DNA from: an uncultured Synergistales bacterium
Lineage (GTDB): Bacteria; Synergistota; Synergistia; Synergistales; Aminobacteriaceae
NCBI GenBank assembly: GCA_905233525.1
Contig: CAJOEW010000006.1
Coordinates: forward strand, 1 to 35,934
DNA length: 35,934 bases
Reading direction: 5' to 3'
Below, one piece after another: positions 15,442 through 24,862 of the stretch. Both the position numbers and the translations under genes were made by a program. The notes under the pieces are model-generated. The model was given only the letters and a program-made list of their open reading frames with translations, did not search any database and was not told the origin of the DNA. How positions within the stretch are numbered: position 1 is the stretch's first letter; every line of letters begins with the position of its first letter.

Positions 15442-17466
15442 TCACCATACTGCAACGCGCTTATCAGGAGCTAAATACATTTTGTCATCCGGCTTGATAT
15501 TAAATGCTTTATGAAATTCTTCGTACTGTTGAATTACTGCATTTATTCTCAAAAATGCGAGCGCGTGTACATCTTGTTTCAGGAGCATGTCAATATTTTC
15601 GCGAGTGCTTATTCTTTTCCATAAGTTTGCATAAGCCGTAAAGAATTTTTTATAATCAAAGCCAGGATATTTTTTAGCGATACCTAACGTAGCTTTTACT
15701 CCTGCCATATCCGCGATCGTCTCTGTTTGAACAAGAGCTCCGTTATATTTTCCACCTTCTGGAGTAACTGTGAAGCCTGATAAATATTTTATAAGCTTGT
15801 CAGCACGTTCCTGAAATGTTTTGTAATCACTCTCGCTCCACCAGTTATTCATATTGCCGTTCTTATCGAATTGCGCTCCGTTTGTGTCAAAAGCGTGTGA
15901 GATTTCATGGCCTATTACTGTTCCGATACCGCCTAATTTTTCTTCAATGGACATATCAGAACGATAAAAATCACCGCTCAAAATTCCCGCGATGATCATG
16001 ACTTCATTTTTGGCAGGAGAATAATAAGCGTTTACCTGTGTAATATCTTGGATCCATAAATCGCGGTCAACTTTATTATTTAATCTGCGCATGAATAATT
16101 TAAAGCCGAACATGTTTAATTTTTCAAGAGCGCTCATAAATGTTTCGCCTTCGTCAGTTGATTTAATATCGAGCTGCGAATAATCCTCCCATTTGTCAGG
16201 ATAAGCTGCGCGAGGAGTGATAGCCGTTAATTTTTCAATAGCCTTTGAACGTGTCGAATCTGAAAGCCATTCTTCATCCTGGAGCATTATTTTGTAATAG
16301 TCTATGATTTCGAGAATAATTTTATTCACGTCATTTTTTATTTCAGGCGTTAAGAATTTTTTAACATAAAGCTTTGACACAGACACAGGTACAGATCCGC
16401 GAACAAAATCGGCTGCTAATTCGTTATCTGGTTTTGATTCTGTTATACCTGAACGCTCGCGTCTTAATTTCTGAAATTCACGATAAGCAGGCTCATCAAT
16501 GCGAGTTATATAACTTGATGCTATGTTGCGGATTAAATAGGCTTTTATGAGTTCTAAATTATCCTGGTTGTAAAGCTTATTGATCTCTTCAAGCCATGTA
16601 GGTTCCTGTAAATTCGTAAGGTTTGATTTAACGCCGTGAGCCTCAAGAATTTCGATTAACGGCAAATTTTTAGAACGCGCTTTAATTTCTGCGTAACTCA
16701 TAGGATTATACATTTTTTGAATAGCTTCAGGAGAGTAAATTTCATCAAGAGTCATCATGTGCGGCGCGATCATTGTCTCGAATTCAAAGCTCTTTGTTAA
16801 AATTTCCTGCGCGTCGTTTTCAGAATAGCCCAATCTCCTGAGCATGTATAACGCAATTGCTTCAGCAAATTTTTTATCGCGTTTTCCGTTTTCGGTCATG
16901 GTCTTGTATTCTGCTGAGTCGCCTAATAATAATCCTGTCGAGCCGATTTCAAGATTATAGAGTGAAGAATTTTTTCTATCATATCCAAGCGCATAATTAA
17001 ATACTAAGCTGCCATGGAACAAACATTCTTTTGACTTGAAATAATCATTAAGCTCTTGAATATTTTTAACGTTCTCGACTGCTTCGATATGCCTGTTAAT
17101 TGTGCCTATACCTTCAGCGTTACGTTTATCCCAATCGAGCCATAAGGCATATAAATTTCTTACGAGTTCAGCGTCATGGCCTGTCAAATTCTTATCAGTC
17201 ATTAAAGCACGTACATTTGCATCAACAGCGAACTGCAATTCATCAAAACCGCTGTTACTTGCACGGCCTGGTAATAATTTAGCATTCAGGATCCATTCAC
17301 GATTGATAGCCGTATAAAAATCATCTTCAAGGCGCGGCTTATAACTGTCGTCAAATCTGTGAATAATATTTGAATTCAGCCATGGCGACTCTTTAAACTC
17401 TAATGCCTCGGCTTTTAATGTGAACACCGATAAAAATATCAGCGTGAAAAATAATTTAATGCTCAA
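15442..17466 (-). CDS. M13 family (neprilysin/PepO-like) zinc metallopeptidase
   Basis: 674 residues, normal family length. Signal peptide MSIKLFFTLIFLSVFTLKAEA indicates periplasmic or surface location. The N-terminal half is the M13 domain with DDFYTAINREWI; the catalytic part has NAYYSPAKNEVMIIAGIL, the zinc motif GHEISHAFD near residue 495, and ETIADMAG with the third ligand. It ends in VAVW, the usual M13 tail lacking the Cys seen in many members. Probably degrades peptides outside the cytoplasm. Starts with TTG, eight bases after GGAGGT, and overlaps the upstream gene's stop (TTGA). Confidence 0.95.
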   Translation of the reverse strand: MSIKLFFTLIFLSVFTLKAEALEFKESPWLNSNIIHRFDDSYKPRLEDDFYTAINREWILNAKLLPGRASNSGFDELQFAVDANVRALMTDKNLTGHDAELVRNLYALWLDWDKRNAEGIGTINRHIEAVENVKNIQELNDYFKSKECLFHGSLVFNYALGYDRKNSSLYNLEIGSTGLLLGDSAEYKTMTENGKRDKKFAEAIALYMLRRLGYSENDAQEILTKSFEFETMIAPHMMTLDEIYSPEAIQKMYNPMSYAEIKARSKNLPLIEILEAHGVKSNLTNLQEPTWLEEINKLYNQDNLELIKAYLIRNIASSYITRIDEPAYREFQKLRRERSGITESKPDNELAADFVRGSVPVSVSKLYVKKFLTPEIKNDVNKIILEIIDYYKIMLQDEEWLSDSTRSKAIEKLTAITPRAAYPDKWEDYSQLDIKSTDEGETFMSALEKLNMFGFKLFMRRLNNKVDRDLWIQDITQVNAYYSPAKNEVMIIAGILSGDFYRSDMSIEEKLGGIGTVIGHEISHAFDTNGAQFDKNGNMNNWWSESDYKTFQERADKLIKYLSGFTVTPEGGKYNGALVQTETIADMAGVKATLGIAKKYPGFDYKKFFTAYANLWKRISTRENIDMLLKQDVHALAFLRINAVIQQYEEFHKAFNIKPDDKMYLAPDKRVAVW

Positions 17467-17904
17467 AATAAAATACCTCCAAATAATAAATTTAAATGTG
17501 AACTATAACATGATGAAGCCATGATCATAAAAGCATAATGAATATCTTTACGAATTCCCAACGGATAAATATTTTTATATCTGCCGTCAAGATCTTCAAA
17601 TTCGTAAGCACTTTTCACAGCGTCAAAAATTTCTCGCTCATCAGATTTATTTGTGTCTGAGCCTTGCGTTGATGTTTCTTTTTCATGGGTGATTATTCGA
17701 TTTGCAAGCGATATTATATTTCCTGGTGAATAACCGTTAATGATAATGCCTTTTATTTTTGGAAATAACCAGCCAAATTTTTCATCAGCACTATCAGGAA
17801 ATGTCAGGGCTATTCTATCAAATATAAGCTGTCTCGCTTGTTCAACAGTACAGCCCTTCATGATATTTTGCCAGGATGTTTTTTATTTCGTACGGTATGT
17901 TCAA
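17463..17904 (-). pseudogene. Unknown small protein, apparently frameshifted near its start
   Basis: From ATG 17861 the downstream frame encodes 132 residues (MKGCTVEQARQ...LLFGGILF), but this ATG has no Shine-Dalgarno. A TTG at 17904 with AGGAG nine bases away opens another frame, MNIPYEIKNILAKYHEGLYC, stopping at 17842. The two halves would join smoothly as HEGL-TVEQARQ if one base near 17848 were absent, giving about 146 residues. Either the gene is broken, a sequence error is present, a +1 frameshift is used at TGT-TGA, or the 20-residue piece is a separate leader peptide. The family is not recognised; the C terminus is mildly hydrophobic. It heads the envelope operon. Confidence 0.55.
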
Positions 17905-18013
17905 TTTTATTATCTCCTGTAATTGTTTGAGGTGAGTATATCACATAAAAATATTCGTAATAATGCTAAAATAATTCCGGTGCAAAAGCTAACTAAAAGG
18001 AGGAGATTTTTAA

Positions 18014-18259
18014 ATGGTCAGCCTCAATAGTTCGGGACTGGATCTGATGGAGAGGTCTTATAACGCTTTTAATAACGCCAGTAACAGCATACTTGAAAGC
18101 GGAGCCGATCCCATGACCGTCGCTGCAGCCTCAACTGATTTGACTCAAGCAAAAGTCGGTATGGCGGTGGGAGCTTATCTGCTTAAACAGCAAAATGAGC
18201 TTATGGAGACATCTTTACAGATTTTAGGCATTGGCACTAATTTCAGCGGTGTGTTTTAA
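18014..18259 (+). CDS. Small conserved-looking protein, unknown (YjfB-like motility family possible)
   Basis: 81 residues with strong AAGGAGGAG before the ATG, so well expressed. It is predicted helical: SLNSSGLDLMERSYNAF, then DLTQAKVGMAVGAYLLKQQN and ELMETSLQILG. The last part, a Val/Ala/Leu-rich helix followed by a Gln-rich helix, resembles the short YjfB putative motility proteins, but the similarity is faint. No signal peptide or membrane helix. It stands alone between a divergent operon and the amidohydrolase-like gene. Confidence 0.7.
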   Translation: MVSLNSSGLDLMERSYNAFNNASNSILESGADPMTVAAASTDLTQAKVGMAVGAYLLKQQNELMETSLQILGIGTNFSGVF

Positions 18260-18316
18260 GTAACACATTATTATTCAGCGGCTTGTCTCATGTAATTTTT
18301 CGAGGCCGGCCGCGTT

Positions 18317-19663
18317 TTGAAAAAAGGAGCGTTTAAAATTCAGACCGGCAAAATTACACTCACTAACGGACGTATTTATACACCTGACGGACTTGTAAAT
18401 AATTTAGTATTCGGACACGGCAGAATTATCGCAGCTGGTGGTAACGAAATTATTGACCGCGATTCTAAAAAAATTGACCTCCATGGCCGGACTGTACTGC
18501 CTGGTTTTTGCGACTGTAATTTGAATTTTATCGAATGGGCCTGCGCAAATGAAATAATAAATTTAAGTGCTTGCGGAAATTTTAATGATGTTAAAGTAAA
18601 TATAAAAGCCTTCGCCAAAAATAATACTAAACCGTTAAGAGGCTGGATAATCGCTAAAAATCTCCCTGACGGAATAAATATTAACGCTGAAGATCTTGAC
18701 AAATTAAGCCCTGATTTTCCGTGTATAGTCTTTAAAAATAATATCGCGGTGTTAAATACTATGGCCATGCTTCAAACTGATGACGCTAATAAAAATTTAC
18801 TCGATCATGATGAAGCCGAAAAGTTAATCCCGCCGCTCAATTCCGAAGATATTATTTACTTGATTAAAAATTATGCTCATAGGATTCCGGCGGCAGGCTT
18901 GTCTGAAATTTGGCTGTCGTGTGAAAATTATCCGCCTGATATATTTTTTAATGATGCATGTGATTTATTTCCGTTCAGAGTGCGCTGCAATTTTAATATA
19001 AAAAATACAGATGAACTTGACGAATTATTATTATCAGGGCTTCGAACTTCAGACGGCCTTTCAATGTGTAAAGCAGGAGCCGTAATAATTGATCCTGATG
19101 TCGATCCGATTGAACAGAAAAATATTATTAACATGGCTCATTTTTCAGGTATGCAAGTTATTTCTGATTCTGACCAGACGTGCTTGAAAGTCATTGATAA
19201 AGCTAACAGACAACATAAAATTAAAACTCGCGACTTGATTTTAAATCCTGATGAAAAATTTTTATACCGCATGAAACTTACAGGTATGGGCGGAATTATA
19301 AGCTCTTTACATGAAAATAATAATATTCTTGAAAATAATAATATGTTATCAGCTTTTCAAAACGGCGTTATTTTATGTGCAGGCTCGGATTCAAATCAGG
19401 TGATAAGGCCGCTTAAAAATATCGCTGACTTCGTGAACAACGGCTTAACAATGGCTCAGGCTGTAAATTTATATACATGGGCAGCGGCTTGGAATGGCTG
19501 GAACGAAAAAAGACGCGGTGAAATTGCTGCTGGTTATGACGCTGATCTTGTTATTCTTGAGCGCGATCCTTTTTTGATTAAACTTAATGAGGTCAGCACA
19601 ATCGATATTACTATGACATTCTGCGCCGGTGAGGTCATTTATGATTCTGGCGCATTGATATAA
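18317..19663 (+). CDS. Degenerate amidohydrolase (YtcJ-like), probably a pseudoenzyme
   Basis: 448 residues, shorter than the 530-550 usual for YtcJ-type amidohydrolases. The fold is clear: an N-terminal beta part (NGRIYTPDG), LPGFCDCNLNF where the family has PGFxDxHxH, and a C-terminal AAGYDADLVILERDP. The HxH metal pair is NLN, and the strand that normally ends in HAIGD reads VISDSDQ. The late GSDSNQVIRPL motif with its Asp remains. Loss of several metal ligands means it should not hydrolyse in the usual way; a binding or regulatory role is possible. The N terminus depends on TTG 18317 with GAGG 11 bases upstream. MalQ follows after 19 bases. Confidence 0.75.
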   Translation: MKKGAFKIQTGKITLTNGRIYTPDGLVNNLVFGHGRIIAAGGNEIIDRDSKKIDLHGRTVLPGFCDCNLNFIEWACANEIINLSACGNFNDVKVNIKAFAKNNTKPLRGWIIAKNLPDGININAEDLDKLSPDFPCIVFKNNIAVLNTMAMLQTDDANKNLLDHDEAEKLIPPLNSEDIIYLIKNYAHRIPAAGLSEIWLSCENYPPDIFFNDACDLFPFRVRCNFNIKNTDELDELLLSGLRTSDGLSMCKAGAVIIDPDVDPIEQKNIINMAHFSGMQVISDSDQTCLKVIDKANRQHKIKTRDLILNPDEKFLYRMKLTGMGGIISSLHENNNILENNNMLSAFQNGVILCAGSDSNQVIRPLKNIADFVNNGLTMAQAVNLYTWAAAWNGWNEKRRGEIAAGYDADLVILERDPFLIKLNEVSTIDITMTFCAGEVIYDSGALI

Positions 19664-19682
19664 ATTAAAGGGAGGTTGTTCT

Positions 19683-21200
19683 ATGCTAAACAAGAAAAAA
19701 CGCTGTGCAGGTGTGTTAATGCCTATAAGCTCACTGCCTTCAAAATATGGTATCGGGGATTTTGGTGAAGAAGCCTATAAATTTGCTGATTTCCTTCATG
19801 ACGCAGGGCAATCAATGTGGCAAATATTACCGTTAACAGCAATAGATGAAGGCTGCGGAAATTCTCCATATAGTCCTCCGTCGGCATTCGCTGGAAATTT
19901 TTTATTTATCAGTCCTGAAAAACTCGTAGAGCAAAATTTATTGACTGAACAGGAATTAAATAAAATCGCTTCAAAATTCGACTTTGATAAAAATCCTGAA
20001 CGTGTTGATTATTCAAGCGCTCGAAAATTCAGAATACAAGTTTTAAATCACGCGTGGGAGAATTTTAAAAAGGGCAGCATGTCAGATTTTACAGAGTTCG
20101 TTAACCGCTCAAACGAATGGCTTAACGGTTATGCTATGTTCAGCGTGATTAAAAATAATTATAACGGCGCTGCATGGTACGACTGGCCGGAAGAATTAAA
20201 ATTCAAAGATAAAAAAGCTCTTGAAAAATTCAGCGCTTCACATTCTGATGAGATAATGCGCCAAAAATTTTACCAGTTTATATTCTCGACGCAGCAGTCA
20301 GAATTAAAGAAATATATTAACAGTTTAGGCATTGAGTTAATCGGCGACGTACCTTTGTATGTAACGCGAGATTGTGCTGATGTCTGGCTTGATCCCGGAT
20401 TTTTTAACCTTGATGAAGATTTAAATCCTGTCAGTGTTGCAGGAGTGCCGCCGGATTATTTTAGCGCTGACGGTCAATTATGGGGAAATCCTACGTATAA
20501 CTGGAAAAATATGGAGCGATGGGGATTCCTTTGGTGGCTGAAACGCTTGACAAATTCTTTCAAACGCTATGACAGAGTCAGAATAGACCATTTCAGAGGC
20601 TTAATAGCTTATTGGTCTGTACCTGAAGGCGAAAAAACTGCTAAGAACGGCGAATGGATTGATGTGCCTTATGAAAAATTCTTTGAGTGTCTGAAAAATA
20701 ATTTCACTGAAATGCCGTTTTGGGCTGAAAATTTAGGTATCATTACGCCGGACGTTGAAGCAGTCAGAAAAAAATATGAGCTGCCTGGAATGTTAGTTCT
20801 GCATTTTGCGTTCGGGAATCCTGCTGATAATCCTTACGCGCCTCATAATAATACGCCTGACAATGTAATTTACACAGGAACTCATGATAATAACACGTCG
20901 CGCGGCTGGTTCGTCGAAGATGCTACAGAACAGGAATTAAAAAATTTTTCGGCTTATATTGGACGCGATTTGATTGATGAATTTATTTTCACGGCTGAAA
21001 TCACAAGAATGGCATTAAGCTCCGTTGCAAATACCGCCGTGATTCAAATGCAGGATTATTTAAGATTAGGTTCAGAAGCACGCATAAATGTACCGTCTAC
21101 ACCGTCAGGAAATTGGGCTTGGCGAATGAAAAAAGACGCTGTATCAAATGAATTGGCCTCAAGAATTTTAGAGACCTGCCAGCTATATGGACGAGTATAA
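19683..21200 (+). CDS. malQ: 4-alpha-glucanotransferase (amylomaltase)
   Basis: 505 residues, GH77. Moves alpha-1,4-glucan segments between acceptors in maltodextrin or glycogen metabolism, in the cytoplasm. Motifs: WQILPLTAID and GNSPYSPPSAFAGN near the N terminus, VRIDHFRGLIAYW with the nucleophile Asp near residue 300, FWAENLGIITPDV with the acid/base Glu (usual AEDLG reads AENLG), and GTHDNNTSRGW with the third Asp. The start has GGGAGG. It may act with the ROK glucokinase at 34812 to feed glucose into glycolysis, but they are far apart. Confidence 0.95.
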   Translation: MLNKKKRCAGVLMPISSLPSKYGIGDFGEEAYKFADFLHDAGQSMWQILPLTAIDEGCGNSPYSPPSAFAGNFLFISPEKLVEQNLLTEQELNKIASKFDFDKNPERVDYSSARKFRIQVLNHAWENFKKGSMSDFTEFVNRSNEWLNGYAMFSVIKNNYNGAAWYDWPEELKFKDKKALEKFSASHSDEIMRQKFYQFIFSTQQSELKKYINSLGIELIGDVPLYVTRDCADVWLDPGFFNLDEDLNPVSVAGVPPDYFSADGQLWGNPTYNWKNMERWGFLWWLKRLTNSFKRYDRVRIDHFRGLIAYWSVPEGEKTAKNGEWIDVPYEKFFECLKNNFTEMPFWAENLGIITPDVEAVRKKYELPGMLVLHFAFGNPADNPYAPHNNTPDNVIYTGTHDNNTSRGWFVEDATEQELKNFSAYIGRDLIDEFIFTAEITRMALSSVANTAVIQMQDYLRLGSEARINVPSTPSGNWAWRMKKDAVSNELASRILETCQLYGRV

Positions 21201-21250
21201 AAAATTTAAAGATATGCCGGCTGTGTGGACGAGCATAAAAATTTTTAAAC

Positions 21251-21285
21251 GCCTCCCGTATTCAACACAGGAGGCAATTTTTTTT
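21251..21285 (+). terminator. Intrinsic terminator after malQ
   Basis: GCCTCC (21251-21256) pairs with GGAGGC (21270-21275), followed by AATTTTTTTTT. It lies between the converging malQ and oppA genes and may serve both, with the better T-run on the plus side. Confidence 0.75.
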
Positions 21286-21294
21286 ACTGCAAAA

Positions 21295-22890
21295 TTATTT
21301 CACTAATTCGGCATCTTTGAATGTGATTAAGCCGGAGAAATTCCTTTTTATGTTTTTAACGCGCTGGCTCTGCATGTGATGATCAGTATTGAAAAATAAA
21401 GGTACTCCTGGCAAATCACGCATTAAAATTTTCTCAGCCTCATGTAAATAATTTACGCGTTTGGCATGATCCATTTCTGAAGCGGATTTCCTGATAAGCT
21501 CGTCAAATTCCGGATTGCTGTAACGGTGATAATTATTGGCCGATGTTGACGTAAAAGTCTCAAGAATCGAAACAGCGTCCATAAAATCCAGTGCCCAACC
21601 GCTGCGAGCAATCTCAAAATCGCCTTTGTTCCGAGAATCTATAAATACCTTCCATTCTTCATTATATAATTTTACGTTTATATTCAAATTCTTTTTCCAC
21701 ATGCCCTGTAACGCTTCGGCAATGGTTTTATTAACAGGATTCGAATTATATTTATACGTAACTTCAGGGAAATTTTCACCATTTGGATAACCGGCTTCAG
21801 CTAATAATTTTTTCGCCTGTTCGATATCAGCAGTTTCTGGTAAAAATTCGCCGCCTTCTGTTCTAAAATCTTTATCCGGCGTGATATCTATAATGCCATA
21901 TGGAGCAAATCCTAATGCAGGCATCTGACCACCAAGCGTAATTTTATCAACAAGAACTTTACGGTCAATCGCAAGCGCAAAAGCACGTCTCACAAGTTCA
22001 TTATTAAACGGAGCCTTTGAATTATTAAACGCCACATACTGAACGCCCAAGGACAAATCACTGACAATTTCGCCGCGTTTCATCAACATAGGCAGCATTT
22101 GAGGAGGCATATTCGTCATATAATCAATTCGGCCTGATTTAAAAGCAGCTAAAGCAGTATTGCCATCAGTGATATTTACCATTCGGACACGGTCTATTTT
22201 TACGTTATCAGCATCGTAATAATAAGGATTCTTCACAACAACAACCTCGCCGCCGTCACCATGTTTCCAGCTCTCAAGCATAAATGCGCCGTTCGATATA
22301 CATGTTTCAGGTTTAGCAGCCCAGCCTCTTGGATTCGCCTCAACAACATCACGTCTCGCAGGCCTGAAAACATGAAAGACAATATAATCAAAAAATAAAG
22401 GATTTTTATATTCAAGCTCAATAATTAACGTATGTTTATCCGGCGCGTGAACTCCTACGTCTTGAATTTTGGCCTGACCGTTATAAAATTTCTCGCCGTT
22501 CTTGAAAATAAATCCGTAATTCGCATATGGTGAGGCGTTTTCAGGATCACAAACTCTTACAAATCCATAAGCAAAATCTTCGGCCGTTAATTCTTTTCCG
22601 TCAGACCATTTCAGATCACCGCGTAATTTGAAAGTGTATGTTAATCCGTCTTCGCTCATGTTCCAACTTTCAGCGCACGCAGGTTTAAAAACTCCATTAT
22701 CCTGAATGACAAGACCTTCAAAAATATTTTCAATTACAATTCCGCCGTCTAATGTATTGTTAATCGCAGGATCTATCGTTTTCGGATCGGCTCCCAAATT
22801 ATAAACAATCGTACGATCTCCGCCATACAATACGCCGGCATTCATAACCAGCAATAACGCAAATAATAAATATAAAAATCTTTTTGCCAT
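21295..22890 (-). CDS. oppA: Peptide ABC transporter substrate-binding protein
   Basis: 531 residues, family 5 solute-binding protein. Captures oligopeptides in the periplasm for the OppBCDF importer. Signal peptide MAKRFLYLLFALLLVMNAGVLYG, without a lipobox Cys, so free in the periplasm. Family features: VYNLGADPKTIDPA at the start of the mature part, GLVIQDNGVFKPACAESW, YTFKLRGDLKWSDGKELTAED and the C-terminal NFSGLITFKD. AAGGAG precedes the ATG. It is the last gene of the oppBCDFA operon. Substrates other than generic peptides (for example murein tripeptide) are possible; sequence does not tell. Confidence 0.92.
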   Translation of the reverse strand: MAKRFLYLLFALLLVMNAGVLYGGDRTIVYNLGADPKTIDPAINNTLDGGIVIENIFEGLVIQDNGVFKPACAESWNMSEDGLTYTFKLRGDLKWSDGKELTAEDFAYGFVRVCDPENASPYANYGFIFKNGEKFYNGQAKIQDVGVHAPDKHTLIIELEYKNPLFFDYIVFHVFRPARRDVVEANPRGWAAKPETCISNGAFMLESWKHGDGGEVVVVKNPYYYDADNVKIDRVRMVNITDGNTALAAFKSGRIDYMTNMPPQMLPMLMKRGEIVSDLSLGVQYVAFNNSKAPFNNELVRRAFALAIDRKVLVDKITLGGQMPALGFAPYGIIDITPDKDFRTEGGEFLPETADIEQAKKLLAEAGYPNGENFPEVTYKYNSNPVNKTIAEALQGMWKKNLNINVKLYNEEWKVFIDSRNKGDFEIARSGWALDFMDAVSILETFTSTSANNYHRYSNPEFDELIRKSASEMDHAKRVNYLHEAEKILMRDLPGVPLFFNTDHHMQSQRVKNIKRNFSGLITFKDAELVK

Positions 22891-22929
22891 TAAAAAAACA
22901 GCTCCTTCATAAAAATTTATTATATTAAA

Positions 22930-23871
22930 TCACACAAAAGGACATGCGCAAAAATGTTCATTGCCGATATTTTTCAAAACAGGCTTTATATTTTTACAGT
23001 CACTTTTGAAAATCGGACAGCGTGTACTAAATTTACAGCCTTTAGGAGGATTTAAAGGACTCGGAATTTCTCCAGACAACGGAATAATCTTACGCTCATC
23101 GGATTTATCCGGATCAGGTATCGGAATCGAAGATAATAATGAACGCGTATAAGGATGTTTAGGATTTTTATAAAGCTCTGAACTTTCCGCAAGCTCCACA
23201 ATCTCGCCAAGATACATAACTGCAACTCGTGAACTTATATGACGCACCATCGATAAATCATGCGCAATAAATAAATATGTTAAGCCTAAATCTTTCTGCA
23301 AATCCTCCAACATGTTCACAACTTGTGCCTGAATCGAAACATCAAGCGCTGAAATCGGCTCGTCGCAAATTATAAACTCAGGCTCAACTGCTAATGCTCG
23401 CGCTATTCCTACTCGTTGACGCTGGCCGCCGCTGAACTCATGCGGATATCTGTTGGCATGTTCGGAATTTAAACCTACACGGCGCAATAAATTTATCATT
23501 CTGTCGCGGTGCTGTTCTTTTGGGATTTTGTGAATTATCATAGGCTCAATCACTATATCTCCGATCGTCATTCTAGGATTTAATGAAGCGTAAGGATCCT
23601 GAAAAATCATCTGCATTTTCTTTCTTACAGGCAGCATTTCTTTTTGAGTCATTCCCGTTATATCAACGCCGTTAAAAATAATTTGGCCTCCAGTCGGTTC
23701 ATATAATTTTATAATCGTACGGCCTGTTGTTGTTTTTCCGCAGCCTGATTCGCCAACAAGTCCCAATGTCTCGCCTTTAGATATATTAAAGCTCACGCCG
23801 TCAACTGAATGAACAACGCCGGCAGATGTTTCAAAATATTTTTTCAGATTATTTATTTCAAGCACGTTCAA
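22930..23871 (-). CDS. oppF: Peptide ABC transporter ATPase OppF
   Basis: 313 residues. Walker [13 protein letters not shown], signature [14 protein letters not shown], Walker [13 protein letters not shown], and the C-terminal cysteine-rich OppF/DppF tail [15 protein letters not shown]. Starts with TTG, nine bases after GGAGG, and overlaps the oppD stop (TTGA), so the two ATPases are translationally coupled. They form the heterodimeric motor of the peptide importer. Confidence 0.93.
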   Translation of the reverse strand: MNVLEINNLKKYFETSAGVVHSVDGVSFNISKGETLGLVGESGCGKTTTGRTIIKLYEPTGGQIIFNGVDITGMTQKEMLPVRKKMQMIFQDPYASLNPRMTIGDIVIEPMIIHKIPKEQHRDRMINLLRRVGLNSEHANRYPHEFSGGQRQRVGIARALAVEPEFIICDEPISALDVSIQAQVVNMLEDLQKDLGLTYLFIAHDLSMVRHISSRVAVMYLGEIVELAESSELYKNPKHPYTRSLLSSIPIPDPDKSDERKIIPLSGEIPSPLNPPKGCKFSTRCPIFKSDCKNIKPVLKNIGNEHFCACPFV

Positions 23872-24857
23872 TTTTTATCGCCTCCGTTTTTATGTAAAAG
23901 CCAGCATGAAGCCTTATGTGTATCACTCAAAAATTTTTCAGGCGGTAAATTTTCAACACACACCCGCATAACGTCAGGACATCTCAATGCAAAAGGACAG
24001 CCTTTCGGAGGATTTATAAGATCTGGCGGCTGCCCTTCTATTGGAATTAAACGCGCGTTATTTATATTATCAGGATCCGGCACGGACTTTAATAAGCCTG
24101 TTGTATACGGATGGGCAGTTTTATAAAATATATCTTGTCTTGTGCCCTGTTCGATTGAATGGCCGCCATACATTATCATAACGCGGTCACATGAGCCTGC
24201 TATAACTCCTAAATCGTGCGTAATTAAAATTATTGACGTGCTGAAATTTCTTTGAAGTTCTTTCATGAGATCCAAAATTTGCGCCTGCACTGTAACATCA
24301 AGAGCCGTTGTCGGTTCATCAGCTATCAATAAATCCGGCTTGCATATCATGGCCATGGCGATCATAATTCTTTGACGCTGACCGCCGCTGAATTCGTGAG
24401 GATATTGTTTTAATCTCGTCTCAGCCGGCACAACACCAACGCGTTCAAGAATATCAATTGACAATTTTTTGTGATCGCCTTCGATTTTATGACGGCGTAA
24501 AGCTTCACGTAATTGATAGCCGACCGATAAAACAGGATTTAAACTCGTCATAGGATCCTGAAAAATCATTGAGATACTTTTGCCGCGAATGTCTTCGATC
24601 TCTCGTTTATTAAGCTTTGTTAAATCGCGTCCTTTAAAAATTATTTCGCCGCTTGTGATTTTTCCTGAACGCCCTAATAATTTTAAAACTGAAAGCATCG
24701 TAACGCTTTTACCTGATCCTGATTCGCCCGCAATGCCTAAAATTTCGCCGCGCCGTAAATAAAAACTTACTCCGTTAACGGCTTTCACTTCACCGGCCTG
24801 CGTGAAAAATGATGTATGCAGATCTTTTACTTCTAATAAAATTTCATTATCACTCAT
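23868..24857 (-). CDS. oppD: Peptide ABC transporter ATPase OppD
   Basis: 329 residues from ATG 24857; a GTG three codons upstream (24866) overlaps the oppC stop as GTGA and is an alternative. Walker A GESGSGKSVTM, signature SGGQRQRIMIAMAM, Walker B LLIADEPTTALD, and the OppD C-terminal motif GCPFALRCPDVMRVC. Pairs with OppF in the peptide importer. Confidence 0.93.
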   Translation of the reverse strand: MSDNEILLEVKDLHTSFFTQAGEVKAVNGVSFYLRRGEILGIAGESGSGKSVTMLSVLKLLGRSGKITSGEIIFKGRDLTKLNKREIEDIRGKSISMIFQDPMTSLNPVLSVGYQLREALRRHKIEGDHKKLSIDILERVGVVPAETRLKQYPHEFSGGQRQRIMIAMAMICKPDLLIADEPTTALDVTVQAQILDLMKELQRNFSTSIILITHDLGVIAGSCDRVMIMYGGHSIEQGTRQDIFYKTAHPYTTGLLKSVPDPDNINNARLIPIEGQPPDLINPPKGCPFALRCPDVMRVCVENLPPEKFLSDTHKASCWLLHKNGGDKN

Positions 24858-24862
24858 GAAAA

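Noticed and set aside
17946-17972. Flagellar sigma-28-like promoter (TAAA, 15 bases, GCTAAAAT) before the YjfB-like gene
   Set aside because: Only four of eight positions of the -10 part match, which is expected by chance in such AT-rich DNA.
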